A stretch of 64,000 nt of DNA from Deltaproteobacteria bacterium (GCA_029262415.1 JAJCZL010000046.1:1-64000); one strand, 5' to 3'. Positions 44,716 through 53,088 are shown, numbered from the stretch's first letter. Numbers and translations: made by a program. Notes: generated by a model not told the origin, from the sequence alone.

Positions 44716-46548
44716 ATGCAAACCGACACACCCCGCCGCGACGACATCCGCAATATCGCGATCATCGCCCACGTAGACCATGGCAAGACCACACTCGTTG
44801 ACGCGATGCTCCATCAAAGCGGCATCTTCGGCGCGCACATGCACGTTGCAGAACGGGTCATGGACTCGAACGTCCTGGAAAGGGAGCGGGGGATCACCAT
44901 CCTAGCCAAGAACACCGCGGTAGTTTTCGAGAGTGTGAAGATCAACATCGTCGACACCCCCGGCCACGCCGACTTCGGGGGCGAGGTGGAGCGAACGCTT
45001 ACAATGGTCGACGGCGTGATGTTGCTCGTAGATGCATCCGAGGGTCCGCTGCCGCAGACCCGCTTCGTACTGCAAAAAGCGCTTTCGCTCGGGCTCCCAC
45101 CTATCGTCTGCGTCAACAAGATTGATCGGCCTGACGCCCGCATCGGCGAAGTACTCGACGAAATCTACGACCTGTTCATAGACCTCGGCGCCACCGAACA
45201 GCAACTCGATTTTCCCGTCGTCTATACGAATGCGAAGGCAGGTACGGCAACACGCTCACTAGAGGTGCCGGCCGAAAACCTGCGCACGTTGTTCCAGTTG
45301 ATCGTCTCCACGCTGCCCGGCCCTCGCGCCGACCCCTCAGCAACACCGCAGTTCCAGTGCAACAACCTCGACTACAACGATTACGTGGGTCGCATCGCAA
45401 TCGGTTGTCTGAAAAACGGCACGCTGGAGAAGAACCAAACCTACGCGCTCTGCCGATCAGACGAAGCGCCGCGCAACATCAAAATCAGCCAGATATTCAC
45501 CTGGGTGGGGTTGGAGCGCAAAGAGGTCAAGAGCGTCGCAGCAGGCGATTTGATCGCTGTCGCAGGTATCGAAGACATCAATATCGGCGATACTATCTCC
45601 GACCGTGACGAGCCGGTCCCGCTTCCCGCGATCCGTATAGACGAGCCAACCATTTCGATGTTCTTCGGCGCCAACACCAGCCCTTGGGCCGGGCGCGAGG
45701 GGGAGTTCGTCACCTCGAGTAAGCTGCGCGAGCGCCTCGCGCAGGAGCAGCGTCGCAACGTCAGCCTACGGGTAGAAGACACCGGCAGCACTGAGTCTAT
45801 ACGCGTCACCGGCCGTGGTGAGCTGCAACTGGCTATCCTTATTGAGACGATGCGCCGCGAAGGTTACGAAATGCAGGTCTCTAAACCTGTCGTGGTCACC
45901 CGCGACATTGACGGCGTGATCCACGAACCTGTCGAACTCCTGGTGATCGATGTTGCCGAAACCTACATCGGCGTCCTCACACAATTGCTTGCCGTACGCC
46001 ACGGCAAGATGACCAAGATGACAAACGCCGGTTCGGGCCACGTGCGGCTCGAATTCAGCGTCCCTTCGCGTGGGCTGATCGGGTTCCGATCTCGTTTTCT
46101 GACCGAGACGCGCGGCACCGGTACCATGAACGCGCTGTTCGACGGATGGGCTCCCTGGCACGGAAAAATCCAGGCGCGCGTCAACGGATCGATGATGGCC
46201 GACCGCGAAGGAACAGCGACACCCTACTCGGTGTTTCACCTGCAAGAACGTGGAACGATGTTCATCCCACCGAGCACTAAGGTGTACGAAGGCATGATCA
46301 TCGGAGAGTACTCGCGCACCAGCGACCTAAACGTCAATATCGTCCGCGAGAAGAAGCTCACCAACATGCGCGCCTCCGGTCACGACGAGGCCGTGGTGAT
46401 TACGCCGCATCGCGAGATGCAACTGGAGTCGAGTCTGGAGTGGGTCGAGGACGACGAACTCGTTGAGGTCACGCCCAAGTCGATCAGACTTCGCAAGCGG
46501 ATCCTCGCCGCCAACCAGCGACCGAAGAAGCGCAACGCCGACGAATAG
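44716..46548 (+). CDS. typA: Ribosome-associated GTPase TypA/BipA
   Basis: 610 residues. GTPase motifs: AIIAHVDHGKTTLVDAML (G1), ERERGITILAKNTAV (G2), NIVDTPGHADFGGEVERTL (G3), VCVNKIDRPDAR (G4). EF-G-like domains II, III and V follow, then the BipA-specific C-terminal domain (LFDGWAPWHGKIQARVNGSMMADREG, MRASGHDEAVVITP). Full length. It binds the ribosome and helps large-subunit assembly, notably at low temperature. No neighbouring gene is obviously linked. Confidence 0.98.
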   Translation: MQTDTPRRDDIRNIAIIAHVDHGKTTLVDAMLHQSGIFGAHMHVAERVMDSNVLERERGITILAKNTAVVFESVKINIVDTPGHADFGGEVERTLTMVDGVMLLVDASEGPLPQTRFVLQKALSLGLPPIVCVNKIDRPDARIGEVLDEIYDLFIDLGATEQQLDFPVVYTNAKAGTATRSLEVPAENLRTLFQLIVSTLPGPRADPSATPQFQCNNLDYNDYVGRIAIGCLKNGTLEKNQTYALCRSDEAPRNIKISQIFTWVGLERKEVKSVAAGDLIAVAGIEDINIGDTISDRDEPVPLPAIRIDEPTISMFFGANTSPWAGREGEFVTSSKLRERLAQEQRRNVSLRVEDTGSTESIRVTGRGELQLAILIETMRREGYEMQVSKPVVVTRDIDGVIHEPVELLVIDVAETYIGVLTQLLAVRHGKMTKMTNAGSGHVRLEFSVPSRGLIGFRSRFLTETRGTGTMNALFDGWAPWHGKIQARVNGSMMADREGTATPYSVFHLQERGTMFIPPSTKVYEGMIIGEYSRTSDLNVNIVREKKLTNMRASGHDEAVVITPHREMQLESSLEWVEDDELVEVTPKSIRLRKRILAANQRPKKRNADE

Positions 46549-46563
46549 GCAGTCGGGTGGCGG

Positions 46564-47136
46564 TCAGAAGTCGCGATCCATGACCGTTTTGCGCTCGTCT
46601 TCGCGGGCGCGAAGAATCGCGTTGTCGCACAACTTACGAACCTGCACCGAAAGCGCGGCCATCACGTTCTCCGACGTATTCATGCCCGAACGCGCACGAA
46701 TATAAGCCTTTAGCTTCGACGCAACGATCAAAATATCGTTCGGCAGGTCGTCACCGTTGAGCGTACCGAGCACCCCGACGCCGCTACGCTGCGCCCCTCC
46801 CCTAGGATTTGTCGCCGTGCCGCCCGCAGCCGACATCGAAGTACCGTCGGGCTTGCGGATTATAGCCGCCGGTGCCGCGGCCGAGCGCGGGGCAGACTCA
46901 CCACTTCCACCCTGCTTCGCGGCGGCCCATTCCTGAGCGCTCGGTGCGCGCTGCTGCTCAGCCCACGACTCGCGGTGGCGCATGGTCGGAACGTGCACCT
47001 CCCAGCAACTCACCGAGCAGAAGACAAACGCGTTGCCCTTACGGTTACAAGTCGAAACGCTGCAAGCGTAGTAGTCGGTACCGAACCCAAGATAGCGTTT
47101 GCAGGTACTACAGCGGCGCCAGAAGTTATCGTTCAT
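46564..47136 (-). CDS. Zinc-finger / histone-fold fusion protein
   Basis: 190 residues. The N-terminal 55 residues hold Cys9, Cys12, Cys25, Cys30, Cys40, Cys44 plus His48 and His54 (RRCSTCKRYLGFG, YYACSVSTCNRK, VFCSVSCWEVHVP), enough for two zinc sites. Residues 60-130 are an Ala/Gly/Ser/Pro-rich disordered linker. The last 58 residues read NDILIVASKLKAYIRARSG, MNTSENVMAALSVQVRKLCDNA, ILRAREDERKTVMDRDF. This is a complete histone fold: short helix, long central helix, then the R-K-T-V-x-x-x-D-F loop that contacts DNA in archaeal histones. It is probably a DNA-binding chromatin or regulatory protein. Unusual in a bacterium. Confidence 0.78.
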   Translation of the reverse strand: MNDNFWRRCSTCKRYLGFGTDYYACSVSTCNRKGNAFVFCSVSCWEVHVPTMRHRESWAEQQRAPSAQEWAAAKQGGSGESAPRSAAAPAAIIRKPDGTSMSAAGGTATNPRGGAQRSGVGVLGTLNGDDLPNDILIVASKLKAYIRARSGMNTSENVMAALSVQVRKLCDNAILRAREDERKTVMDRDF

Positions 47137-47144
47137 ATACCCGT

Positions 47145-47849
47145 CTACTCTTTAAGTTTGATGCGCAGGCTCCCGTCGCGCACTTCGAGAGCTTCTACCC
47201 CCGCGGCAAACGCTTTCCAAAGCCCTTCGTTGCCGCCGAACCTTTCGACAAGGTCGATGTTCTTGATCCCGCCTAACCATGCATTGGGGATCGGCACACC
47301 CATGATGCTCAAGCCTTTGAGCACGACTATCGGACGTCCGTTCGCGTAGGCCATTTCAACACCTGCGTTGAGACGCAACGTCTTGCCCCCCATGAACGGA
47401 AAGTCGGGATCCAGCGCGACCAGGAGCTTGGCACTGACTAGGTTGTCAGCAAGATCGATAGCGACCCGTTCGGCTAAGTCGGAGTTCCTCGCGACCAGGG
47501 CGTTCACCTCACGTTCGTTGAAGGTAATCTCACGCTCGGCATCTTCTTCGTTGTAGCGCTCCGGTTGCAGGCGCTCGCTGCCGAGCTGCGGTTGCGACCC
47601 CGGCGCGGCGCGAACCCCTTCACGTTTCTTAAACTCCGCGAAGCCCTCCAATCGGGTAAGCTTTTCTTCGAGCACGCGCTCTTCCCCTACACTCAGAGCG
47701 ACAGGCTTGAGCTTCGCAGGAAACACGTACGCACGCACGATCCAGACCGTCGCAAAGACCGTAGCAAGCATCGTTAAAGCGAGCATCCCGAACAGTTGCA
47801 GCCAACTGAAACGGCGGCCGCGGTCATGAGTATGGGTTGAATCGGTCAT
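47145..47849 (-). CDS. Membrane-anchored hypothetical protein
   Basis: 234 residues from MTDSTHTHDRGRRFSWLQ; the frame further upstream is unsupported. One N-terminal transmembrane helix (LFGMLALTMLATVFATVWIV), then a variable linker, and from about residue 110 a beta-rich domain: ITFNEREVNALVARNSDLAERVAIDLADN, LVSAKLLVALDPDFPFMGGKTLRLNAGVEMAYANGRPIVVLKG, then SLRIKLKE at the end. It looks like a periplasmic lipid-binding-type (AsmA/DUF-like) sheet domain, but I do not recognise the family. Eight bases after it (same strand) begins the next gene's stop region. Confidence 0.7.
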   Translation of the reverse strand: MTDSTHTHDRGRRFSWLQLFGMLALTMLATVFATVWIVRAYVFPAKLKPVALSVGEERVLEEKLTRLEGFAEFKKREGVRAAPGSQPQLGSERLQPERYNEEDAEREITFNEREVNALVARNSDLAERVAIDLADNLVSAKLLVALDPDFPFMGGKTLRLNAGVEMAYANGRPIVVLKGLSIMGVPIPNAWLGGIKNIDLVERFGGNEGLWKAFAAGVEALEVRDGSLRIKLKE

Positions 47850-47986
47850 CGACGTCTCCGGGGCGAGTTCTCCTACCTGCACGCGCAGCTGCCTGACCAG
47901 GCCGCGACCACGACACACCAGGTGTGATCTATTAGCGCACAAGCAGCCTCAGGCTCAAACGCCTGGGGCGCCGGCGGACGGAGTTG

Positions 47987-48586
47987 CTATATCCGGGCGC
48001 CTTTCGCCTGGTTGCAGGCGCGGCATAGCAGCTGAAGATTCTGCGCCGATGCGGCACCGCCGTGGGAGAGCGGGATAATGTGATCGAACTGAAGGTTTTG
48101 GCGCGCACCGCAACCTACGCAGGCTCCTTGGTCGCGCCGCCAGACCTCATGACGAATTGGTTCCGGAATCGGTGAGCGGGTACGGCGTTCAAAAGGAAGC
48201 GGCGCCTCGGGCGCGTCGAAGCATACCTCGAGCTCGAGCTTGGCTGACGCCGTCTTGTCGTGGACATCGCAGAGCGCCTCGAAGGCCTCCAGCATCGCCA
48301 ACGCGTCGCGCGCATCCGGCGTGCCCGCCGGAGCGCGCATGCGCTTGCCGCAGTGATCGCATTGGTAGTGGGCCGAGCGCACGTTGGGGCTGAGGTCGAG
48401 CAGCACCATCGCCGATTCGTGGCAGCGCGCGCAGGGCTGAATCAAAAAGTGTTGCTCGACAAACTCACCAAGGTCTTCCGCGCAGCGCTCGGCCCGACTG
48501 CGCAGGCGCGCAAGCCGTAGCCGGCGCCATAGGACGAAGGCGGGCACCATTAGTGCCGCGAGAAAACCCCATTGAAGTTCCGTCAC
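47987..48586 (-). CDS. Membrane-anchored HNH endonuclease-like protein
   Basis: 199 residues from a GTG with GAGAGAAG upstream. A single transmembrane helix starts the protein (LQWGFLAALMVPAFVLWRRLRL), followed by a zinc-ribbon-like region (CARCHESAMVLLDLSP, YQCDHCGKRM), a linker and an HNH domain at 145-199: RHEVWRRDQGACVGCGARQNLQFDHIIPLSHGG and NLQLLCRACNQAKG. All HNH metal and catalytic residues are present. A nuclease tethered to the membrane and facing the cytoplasm is uncommon; defence or uptake-DNA cleavage are possible roles but unproven. It differs from the HNH gene at the left end. Confidence 0.85.
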   Translation of the reverse strand: MTELQWGFLAALMVPAFVLWRRLRLARLRSRAERCAEDLGEFVEQHFLIQPCARCHESAMVLLDLSPNVRSAHYQCDHCGKRMRAPAGTPDARDALAMLEAFEALCDVHDKTASAKLELEVCFDAPEAPLPFERRTRSPIPEPIRHEVWRRDQGACVGCGARQNLQFDHIIPLSHGGAASAQNLQLLCRACNQAKGARI

Positions 48587-48638
48587 CTTGCTTCTCTCAG
48601 TTGGCGCAGCGCCCGCGCGGCCGGAGTCGGCTGACCGC

Positions 48639-49742
48639 TCAGAACGAGAGTATATTCCCCTGCGACGGCAACACGCGACCTTCGAGCGTTTCGCGGTAGA
48701 CGTGCTCGATAGACTTCTCACCCGAGCTCGCGGCGACCGTGATCCACTCGCGCGCTGGGCCGATCAGCCGGGCCCATGCTCCGCCTAGCCGTTGTTGCAG
48801 CGCATCCGCACCCCAGTCGGCCTCGCGCTTCTTGATCTGGTCGGGGGCGAAAAAGAACGTCGGTTGCGCGCCCGGTAGCGGCACCATCTCGCCGCCGTTT
48901 TCCCAGTGCGAAGCGCCGACCATCAGGCTGAATTTGAGGTTATCGGCGAAGTGGCTGTGTACCGCGGCGCGGACGTCTCCGTTTCCTGACATGTCGATAT
49001 AAACGCCGCCCTGCTCTATGGGTAAAGAGGCGATCTCGTCGTAGGTCACGGTCTTGTCGTAGCAACCAAGCGCTTCGACGAACTTACGGTTACCAGCCGA
49101 GGTCAGCCCGATAACATCGCATCCCGCGCCGCAAAGTTCATGCAGACAAAACGCCGCGCACAGCGCAGTCTTGCTCGATGCGCTGGAGAAAAGCACTTGC
49201 TTCGCACCGTAGTAGTCAGCGTCGGCGATCATATCGGCGATGAGAAAGCCCGTCATGAACAGCGGTCGAAGCAACGACTGCTGCGCTTCGCAGCCGACGT
49301 CGTAGCCGGGATCGGCGGCGGTGCGTAGGTAGTTGTTGTAGACCGGGTGCAAGGCCTTGCGATGCTCGGTGCCGTCGACGAAACCGGCAGCTGTCACCCT
49401 TGCCGGCTGCAAAACCAGATGCGTGGATAACGGCCAATAACCGTATAGGCGCTCCCCTACTTTAACGCCTTCGTGCTTGGAGGCGACAACGTCGGCAAAA
49501 CCCCAAACCGGGATTCGCCCCCACCCCTCGACGGCTGGAAAGAAGTTCCAATAGGCCATCTGTTCACCGAATACCGCATAGGTGATGTTGTTGGCGGTGA
49601 AAGCGAAGGTATCGACCTTCGCGAGAACCTCGCCGTCGGCCAGATCGGCTTGGGCGGGAACCGGCGCGGTCCGGAATTCACAGGTTCGAAGATCGTCTTT
49701 CTTTACGAGAAACTCGGTTGCGGTATCGGTTTGTACTGCCAT
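48639..49742 (-). CDS. DUF2855 family protein
   Basis: 367 residues. The whole length fits DUF2855, a distant relative of medium-chain dehydrogenase/reductases: VLAKVDTFAFTANNITYAVFG, YWNFFPAVEGWGRIPVWGFADVV, GERLYGYWPLSTHLVL, then VLFSSASSKTALCAAFCL (in place of the nucleotide-binding G-x-G-x-x-G) and GGVYIDMSGNGDVRAAVH. The reaction is unknown; a carbonyl or ketone reductase-like role is suspected from the fold. Confidence 0.9.
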   Translation of the reverse strand: MAVQTDTATEFLVKKDDLRTCEFRTAPVPAQADLADGEVLAKVDTFAFTANNITYAVFGEQMAYWNFFPAVEGWGRIPVWGFADVVASKHEGVKVGERLYGYWPLSTHLVLQPARVTAAGFVDGTEHRKALHPVYNNYLRTAADPGYDVGCEAQQSLLRPLFMTGFLIADMIADADYYGAKQVLFSSASSKTALCAAFCLHELCGAGCDVIGLTSAGNRKFVEALGCYDKTVTYDEIASLPIEQGGVYIDMSGNGDVRAAVHSHFADNLKFSLMVGASHWENGGEMVPLPGAQPTFFFAPDQIKKREADWGADALQQRLGGAWARLIGPAREWITVAASSGEKSIEHVYRETLEGRVLPSQGNILSF

Positions 49743-49770
49743 TTACTCTCCCAGCGCGCCGCGCGCGCGG

Positions 49771-50202
49771 TCAGACTGCCGACCCGCCCTCGCTATTGCC
49801 ATCCTCGGGTAGCGCCGGGCGCACTTTGACGACTTCTTCCTTACGGATCTCGACGGTACCCGGTTTCGCACCACGCGGCTTGCTGACGTTGCTTGCCGAC
49901 GTATACGAGACCGGTACCACGCCGCCTGCGCGGGCCTTGCTATGGTAGGCGGCAACAGCGGCGGCGCGCTTGATCAGGTCGCGGTCGGCCTTCTCACCGT
50001 CGGGTCCTTGCAAAATGACATGGCTTCCGGGCACCGCCCGAGCGTGAAACCACGTGTCATATGACCGCGCCACCTTGAGGCTCAAGCGGTCGTTGTCGGC
50101 GTCGCTGCGGCCCGCCGACACCGTCCAACCACCGCCAAGGTCGTACGTGAAGACCCGCCCTGCGCCGTCCGAACGTGGACGGTCTTTCAGTGTTCTTGCC
50201 AA
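49771..50202 (-). CDS. Stand-alone NFACT-R (DUF814) domain protein
   Basis: 143 residues. The core RVFTYDLGGGWTVSAGRSDADND, then TWFHARAVPGSHVILQGPDG and RAAAVAAYHSKARAGGVVPVSYT, AKPGTVEIRKEEVVKV is the NFACT-R domain, the RNA-binding part of RqcH/Tae2/NEMF ribosome quality control factors. Here it stands alone without the NFACT-N and helical regions; such short versions are known. It lies with arfB three genes upstream on the same strand, and both relate to stalled ribosomes. Confidence 0.88.
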   Translation of the reverse strand: MARTLKDRPRSDGAGRVFTYDLGGGWTVSAGRSDADNDRLSLKVARSYDTWFHARAVPGSHVILQGPDGEKADRDLIKRAAAVAAYHSKARAGGVVPVSYTSASNVSKPRGAKPGTVEIRKEEVVKVRPALPEDGNSEGGSAV

Positions 50203-50618
50203 GGGTCGTAGTTTCCGAAGTTCCAGATATGGCCTTCAGGATCGCGACAGGAATAGCCACGACCTCCGTAGTCTTCGTCCTTAATGTCCAACACGATCAC
50301 GGCACCTGCCGCAACGGAACGCTGGTAATGTGCGTCGGGATTCACAACCACGATATAGGCGCTTTGCGTATTCACGGCCTCGGGGCCGTCCGGCGGCCGT
50401 ACCAACGCGCTGTAGTCGCCCGCACCCGTGCTCCCGAGCATGATCATACCGTTACCATAGCGTAGTTGTGCGTGTGCAATCCTACCACCTTCGCCCTCGA
50501 TGACCATGTGACGCTCGAATCCGAAAGCGTCACAAAGCCATTTGACCGCCGCGCCGGCATCCTTGTAGCGCATCGTAGGGATGACGTTGACCCGTGTGCT
50601 TTTCATGTTCTGCGGCAT
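50187..50618 (-). CDS. VOC-fold (glyoxalase/bleomycin-resistance-like) protein
   Basis: 143 residues from MPQNMKSTRVNVIPTMRYKD; earlier starts overlap arfB. Two beta-alpha-beta-beta-beta modules: PTMRYKDAGAAVKWLCDAFGFERHMVIEGEGGRIAHAQLRYGN and AYIVVVNPDAHYQRSVAAGA, then GGRGYSCRDPEGHIWNFGNY. This is the PhnB/VOC type seen as 'glyoxalase' in annotation. Metal ligands are only partly conserved and the substrate is unknown. It overlaps the NFACT-R gene by 16 bases. Confidence 0.88.
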   Translation of the reverse strand: MPQNMKSTRVNVIPTMRYKDAGAAVKWLCDAFGFERHMVIEGEGGRIAHAQLRYGNGMIMLGSTGAGDYSALVRPPDGPEAVNTQSAYIVVVNPDAHYQRSVAAGAVIVLDIKDEDYGGRGYSCRDPEGHIWNFGNYDPWQEH

Positions 50619-50625
50619 GATTCGT

Positions 50626-51042
50626 TCAATCCTCGCGCACCCGCCCACGCGCGTTCTTAATCCGGCCCTGGTGGGTTTTAGCCTGCAAACGGCGCTCTTT
50701 CGAACCTCGCGACGGCTTGGTCGGCATACGCTTTTTACGCGATACTAAGGCGCTTCGCACCAGCTCCCCTAGTCTCGCCAGCGCGTCGGCCCGGTTCTTG
50801 TCTTGGGTGCGAAAGCGTTGCGCCTTGATCACCACGACTCCGTCGCGGTTGATACGGCTGTCGCCGCGCTGGAGAAGCACGTGCTTGATACGATCGGGTA
50901 GCGACGATGCGCGGATGTCAAAACGCAGGTGGATCGCGCTGGAGGTCTTGTTGACGTTTTGACCTCCGGCACCCTGCGCGCGGATCGCCCGTAGCTCGAT
51001 CTCGGTATCGGGGATCGCGACTTGTGAAGACACCCAAAGCAT
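50626..51042 (-). CDS. arfB: Peptidyl-tRNA hydrolase ArfB (ribosome rescue)
   Basis: 138 residues. The GGQ motif is at 26-28 (IRAQGAGGQNVNKTSSAIHL), with RFRTQDKNRADALARL next. The basic C-terminal tail (KKRMPTKPSRGSKERRLQAKTHQGRIK) inserts into the mRNA channel of stalled ribosomes. It is a release-factor-like hydrolase that frees the nascent chain without a stop codon. Length and tail are typical. Confidence 0.95.
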   Translation of the reverse strand: MLWVSSQVAIPDTEIELRAIRAQGAGGQNVNKTSSAIHLRFDIRASSLPDRIKHVLLQRGDSRINRDGVVVIKAQRFRTQDKNRADALARLGELVRSALVSRKKRMPTKPSRGSKERRLQAKTHQGRIKNARGRVRED

Positions 51043-51051
51043 CGGCCGATT

Positions 51052-51381
51052 CTACGGTACCAAGGGCCGGTGCGCCGAATCTGTCGGGAACTTTTTTATC
51101 CAGCCCTCGTGAAGACGCCGCAGGATGGAGGGGTACACGAGGAATCTGCGAAAAGGATCGATGGCGGCCATATAAACCGGCGTCAATCGACTCACCGGAG
51201 CTACGTAGATCGCCCAGTACAATCTGTAGCCGGATTCCACGCGCTCCAGAGCCATTGCCGAGAACGCATGAACCGTGGCGTTACTAATTTCGCCGACGCC
51301 TTCGTTTTCGAACGCATAAAGAACCGTAAACAGCCCATCCGCACTCCCGCAAGGAAGCAGCGAGGCCTCGCGGAGCTCAAT
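51052..51381 (-). pseudogene. 5'-truncated DUF2867-like gene
   Basis: The frame encodes the C-terminal two-thirds of a DUF2867 protein: LFTVLYAFENEGVGEISNAT, VHAFSAMALERVESGYRLYWA, IYVAPVSRLTPVYMAAIDPFRR and ILRRLHEGWIKKF. The homology starts right where the preceding gene ends (51377-51381), and no in-frame ATG, GTG or TTG lies between that point and the conserved region. The frame continues upstream only as a shadow of the preceding gene. Either the gene has lost its 5' part or it is read through a frameshift from the preceding gene. Confidence 0.5.
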
Positions 51382-51628
51382 CGTCGTCGTCGAAAGATTC
51401 GGCGCGATCAAAGAGTTCTTCGATCGCCCTTTCATCGCGGATCTCGCCGTCGCTTTCGAACACCTCAACTTCGACGTCACCGTCGTTGTGAAACTCCACC
51501 TCCCAGCGTTGTCCGGGAACGGTTACGGCAACAGAGATCGCTCCTTCACGGATGCTCTGCAGCGTGTAGTGAATATCGGCCTCGTCGAGCCGGTCGAGGA
51601 ACCCAGTCAAATTAGAAAGTTCGCTCAT
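51377..51628 (-). CDS. Small acidic hypothetical protein
   Basis: 83 residues from MSELSNLTGFLDRLDEADIH; the ATG overlaps the GST stop (ATGA, 51625-51628). Sequence YTLQSIREGAISVAVTVPGQRWEVEFHNDGDVEVEVFESDGEI, ending in a DDDD tail. A helix-beta-beta-beta pattern is present, like several small uncharacterised proteins. Translationally coupled to the glutathione S-transferase gene. Function unknown. Confidence 0.75.
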   Translation of the reverse strand: MSELSNLTGFLDRLDEADIHYTLQSIREGAISVAVTVPGQRWEVEFHNDGDVEVEVFESDGEIRDERAIEELFDRAESFDDDD

Positions 51629-52254
51629 TGTTCTCCTTGCCCAGCCGCGACGGCCTCGGCCATACCAAGATGGCTGGGGTCGGCCTGAATCCGCGCGATC
51701 CATCCGCGCACAGCCGGGTATCCATGCAAATCAAAGCCACCTTCATCGGCAACATGGGTGTAGGCGAAAAGTGAGATGTCGGCGACAGTCAACGTATCTC
51801 CAACGAAGTAGCGGTTCGCCTCAAGGTGATGCTCCATCACCCCCAGCGCTTTTTCGCCACCGGCACGCTTGGATTCGTATTCCGCCCGCCGCTGTTCGGG
51901 GAGCCCGAGATACTTGGCGATATAGCGGGCAACAGCGATGTAGGGTTCGTGGCTGTACTGCTCGAACGACTGCCATTGCAGAACCTGCGCGCGCTGCCAC
52001 GGGTCAGCTGGAAGAAAAGGTGTCCCATGGGCGAGAAAATACAAGATCGCGTTGGACTCGAACAGAAAACGTCCGTCTTCGAGTTCGAGGACGGGTATCT
52101 TGCCGTTGGGGTTCCTTTCGAGAAAACCCGGCGCGTGCGTCTCGCCCTTCAGGATGTCCACGTGTATCCACCGGTGCGGACGTTCGAGCCGGTGCAGCAA
52201 GAGCTTCACCTTGTAACAGTTCCCCGACAGCAGATCTCCGTAGACGCTAAGCAT
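51625..52254 (-). CDS. Glutathione S-transferase family protein
   Basis: 209 residues from MLSVYGDLLSGNCYKVKLLL. N-terminal thioredoxin-like domain with the Ser of LLSGNCYKV as likely catalytic residue, the cis-Pro in NGKIPVLELEDGRFLFESNAIL (glutathione-binding E-S), then the helical domain with VGDTLTVADISLFAYTH. Detoxification or maleylacetoacetate-type isomerisation is possible; the substrate is unknown. Its start overlaps the upstream membrane-protein stop by one base (TGATG-like junction). Confidence 0.92.
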   Translation of the reverse strand: MLSVYGDLLSGNCYKVKLLLHRLERPHRWIHVDILKGETHAPGFLERNPNGKIPVLELEDGRFLFESNAILYFLAHGTPFLPADPWQRAQVLQWQSFEQYSHEPYIAVARYIAKYLGLPEQRRAEYESKRAGGEKALGVMEHHLEANRYFVGDTLTVADISLFAYTHVADEGGFDLHGYPAVRGWIARIQADPSHLGMAEAVAAGQGEQ

Positions 52255-52643
52255 CAACCTCGCCCGGATACGGCCCCTTCGCCCCGCAGCCATGCCGTAA
52301 AGATCGCCGCAAATGCGAGATCACCCGAAGCGGCAAGCACCATAGAAAACGGGATCTGCTGCGCCAGCCAAAAGCATAGCGCCAATACGAATACAACGGC
52401 CTTGCCGATCGCGCCGAGCGCAAGCAACGGGCGATCGATCACCGGCTGCACCGCGTTCCAGGCGTAGCTGCCACCAAACAGCAGGACGAAACAGCCGAGC
52501 ATCACCGACTGAAACGGTGGCGCAGCCGGCGGCATCGGAACAAATTGCGCGGCAATATGCGGAAAGAAAAACAAAAGCGCGGCGCCGGCATTGAATACGG
52601 TAGTCGCCCACAACGACTTGCGCAGGAAATCTTCGGTTACCAT
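52254..52643 (-). CDS. Small integral membrane protein
   Basis: 129 residues from MVTEDFLRKSLWATTVFNAG, with GAGAGG upstream. Four predicted transmembrane helices: TTVFNAGAALLFFFPHIA, FQSVMLGCFVLLFGGSYAW, LLALGAIGKAVVFVLALCF and ILAASGDLAFAAIFTAWL-like. No recognised motif. It is coupled to the GST gene. Similar four-helix proteins are frequent in Proteobacteria without known function. Confidence 0.75.
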   Translation of the reverse strand: MVTEDFLRKSLWATTVFNAGAALLFFFPHIAAQFVPMPPAAPPFQSVMLGCFVLLFGGSYAWNAVQPVIDRPLLALGAIGKAVVFVLALCFWLAQQIPFSMVLAASGDLAFAAIFTAWLRGEGAVSGRG

Positions 52644-52674
52644 CGGGCCTCTCCTTGAGCTTATAGATCGATGA

Positions 52675-53088
52675 CTAGGCCTGTTCTTCGCCGACTCCGA
52701 CAAAATAAGCGGCAACTGCAGTAGTCACGCACTCGAGCATCGCGATTGCACCTGCGGTCCAGATGAAGGTACCGTGGGCATGATCGGAACCTTCGGGAAG
52801 ATGCGAGATATGGTCAGGCGAAACCATCATATAGTGATGGAAAACCCCGAAAACTAGCGCCCCGGTCATCCCGATCACGACCAACCACAGGCCGACCTTC
52901 GCATAGCGCGTCCACAGCAAGATCGCACCTACAAACGGCATCGCCACGATGACGGCGTTCACGAACGCGTTCTGCCAAGGCGCGAGCACGATCGCCAGGT
53001 CGGTGTGCGCTCCGCCGTGCTGCAACGCAATCGCATGATGAACGACGACCAGCGCGGTCACTGCGACTGCCGAGAAGTTGCTATTCAT
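52675..53088 (-). CDS. Small His-rich integral membrane protein
   Basis: 137 residues. Four transmembrane helices with several conserved-looking histidines near the membrane: VVVHHAIALQHGGAHTD, FGVFHHYMMVSPDHISHLPEGSDHAHG. The His pattern could bind heme or metal, but no family is recognised. It lies 31 bases upstream of the next membrane-protein gene, same strand, so both are probably in one transcript with GST. Confidence 0.75.
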   Translation of the reverse strand: MNSNFSAVAVTALVVVHHAIALQHGGAHTDLAIVLAPWQNAFVNAVIVAMPFVGAILLWTRYAKVGLWLVVIGMTGALVFGVFHHYMMVSPDHISHLPEGSDHAHGTFIWTAGAIAMLECVTTAVAAYFVGVGEEQA

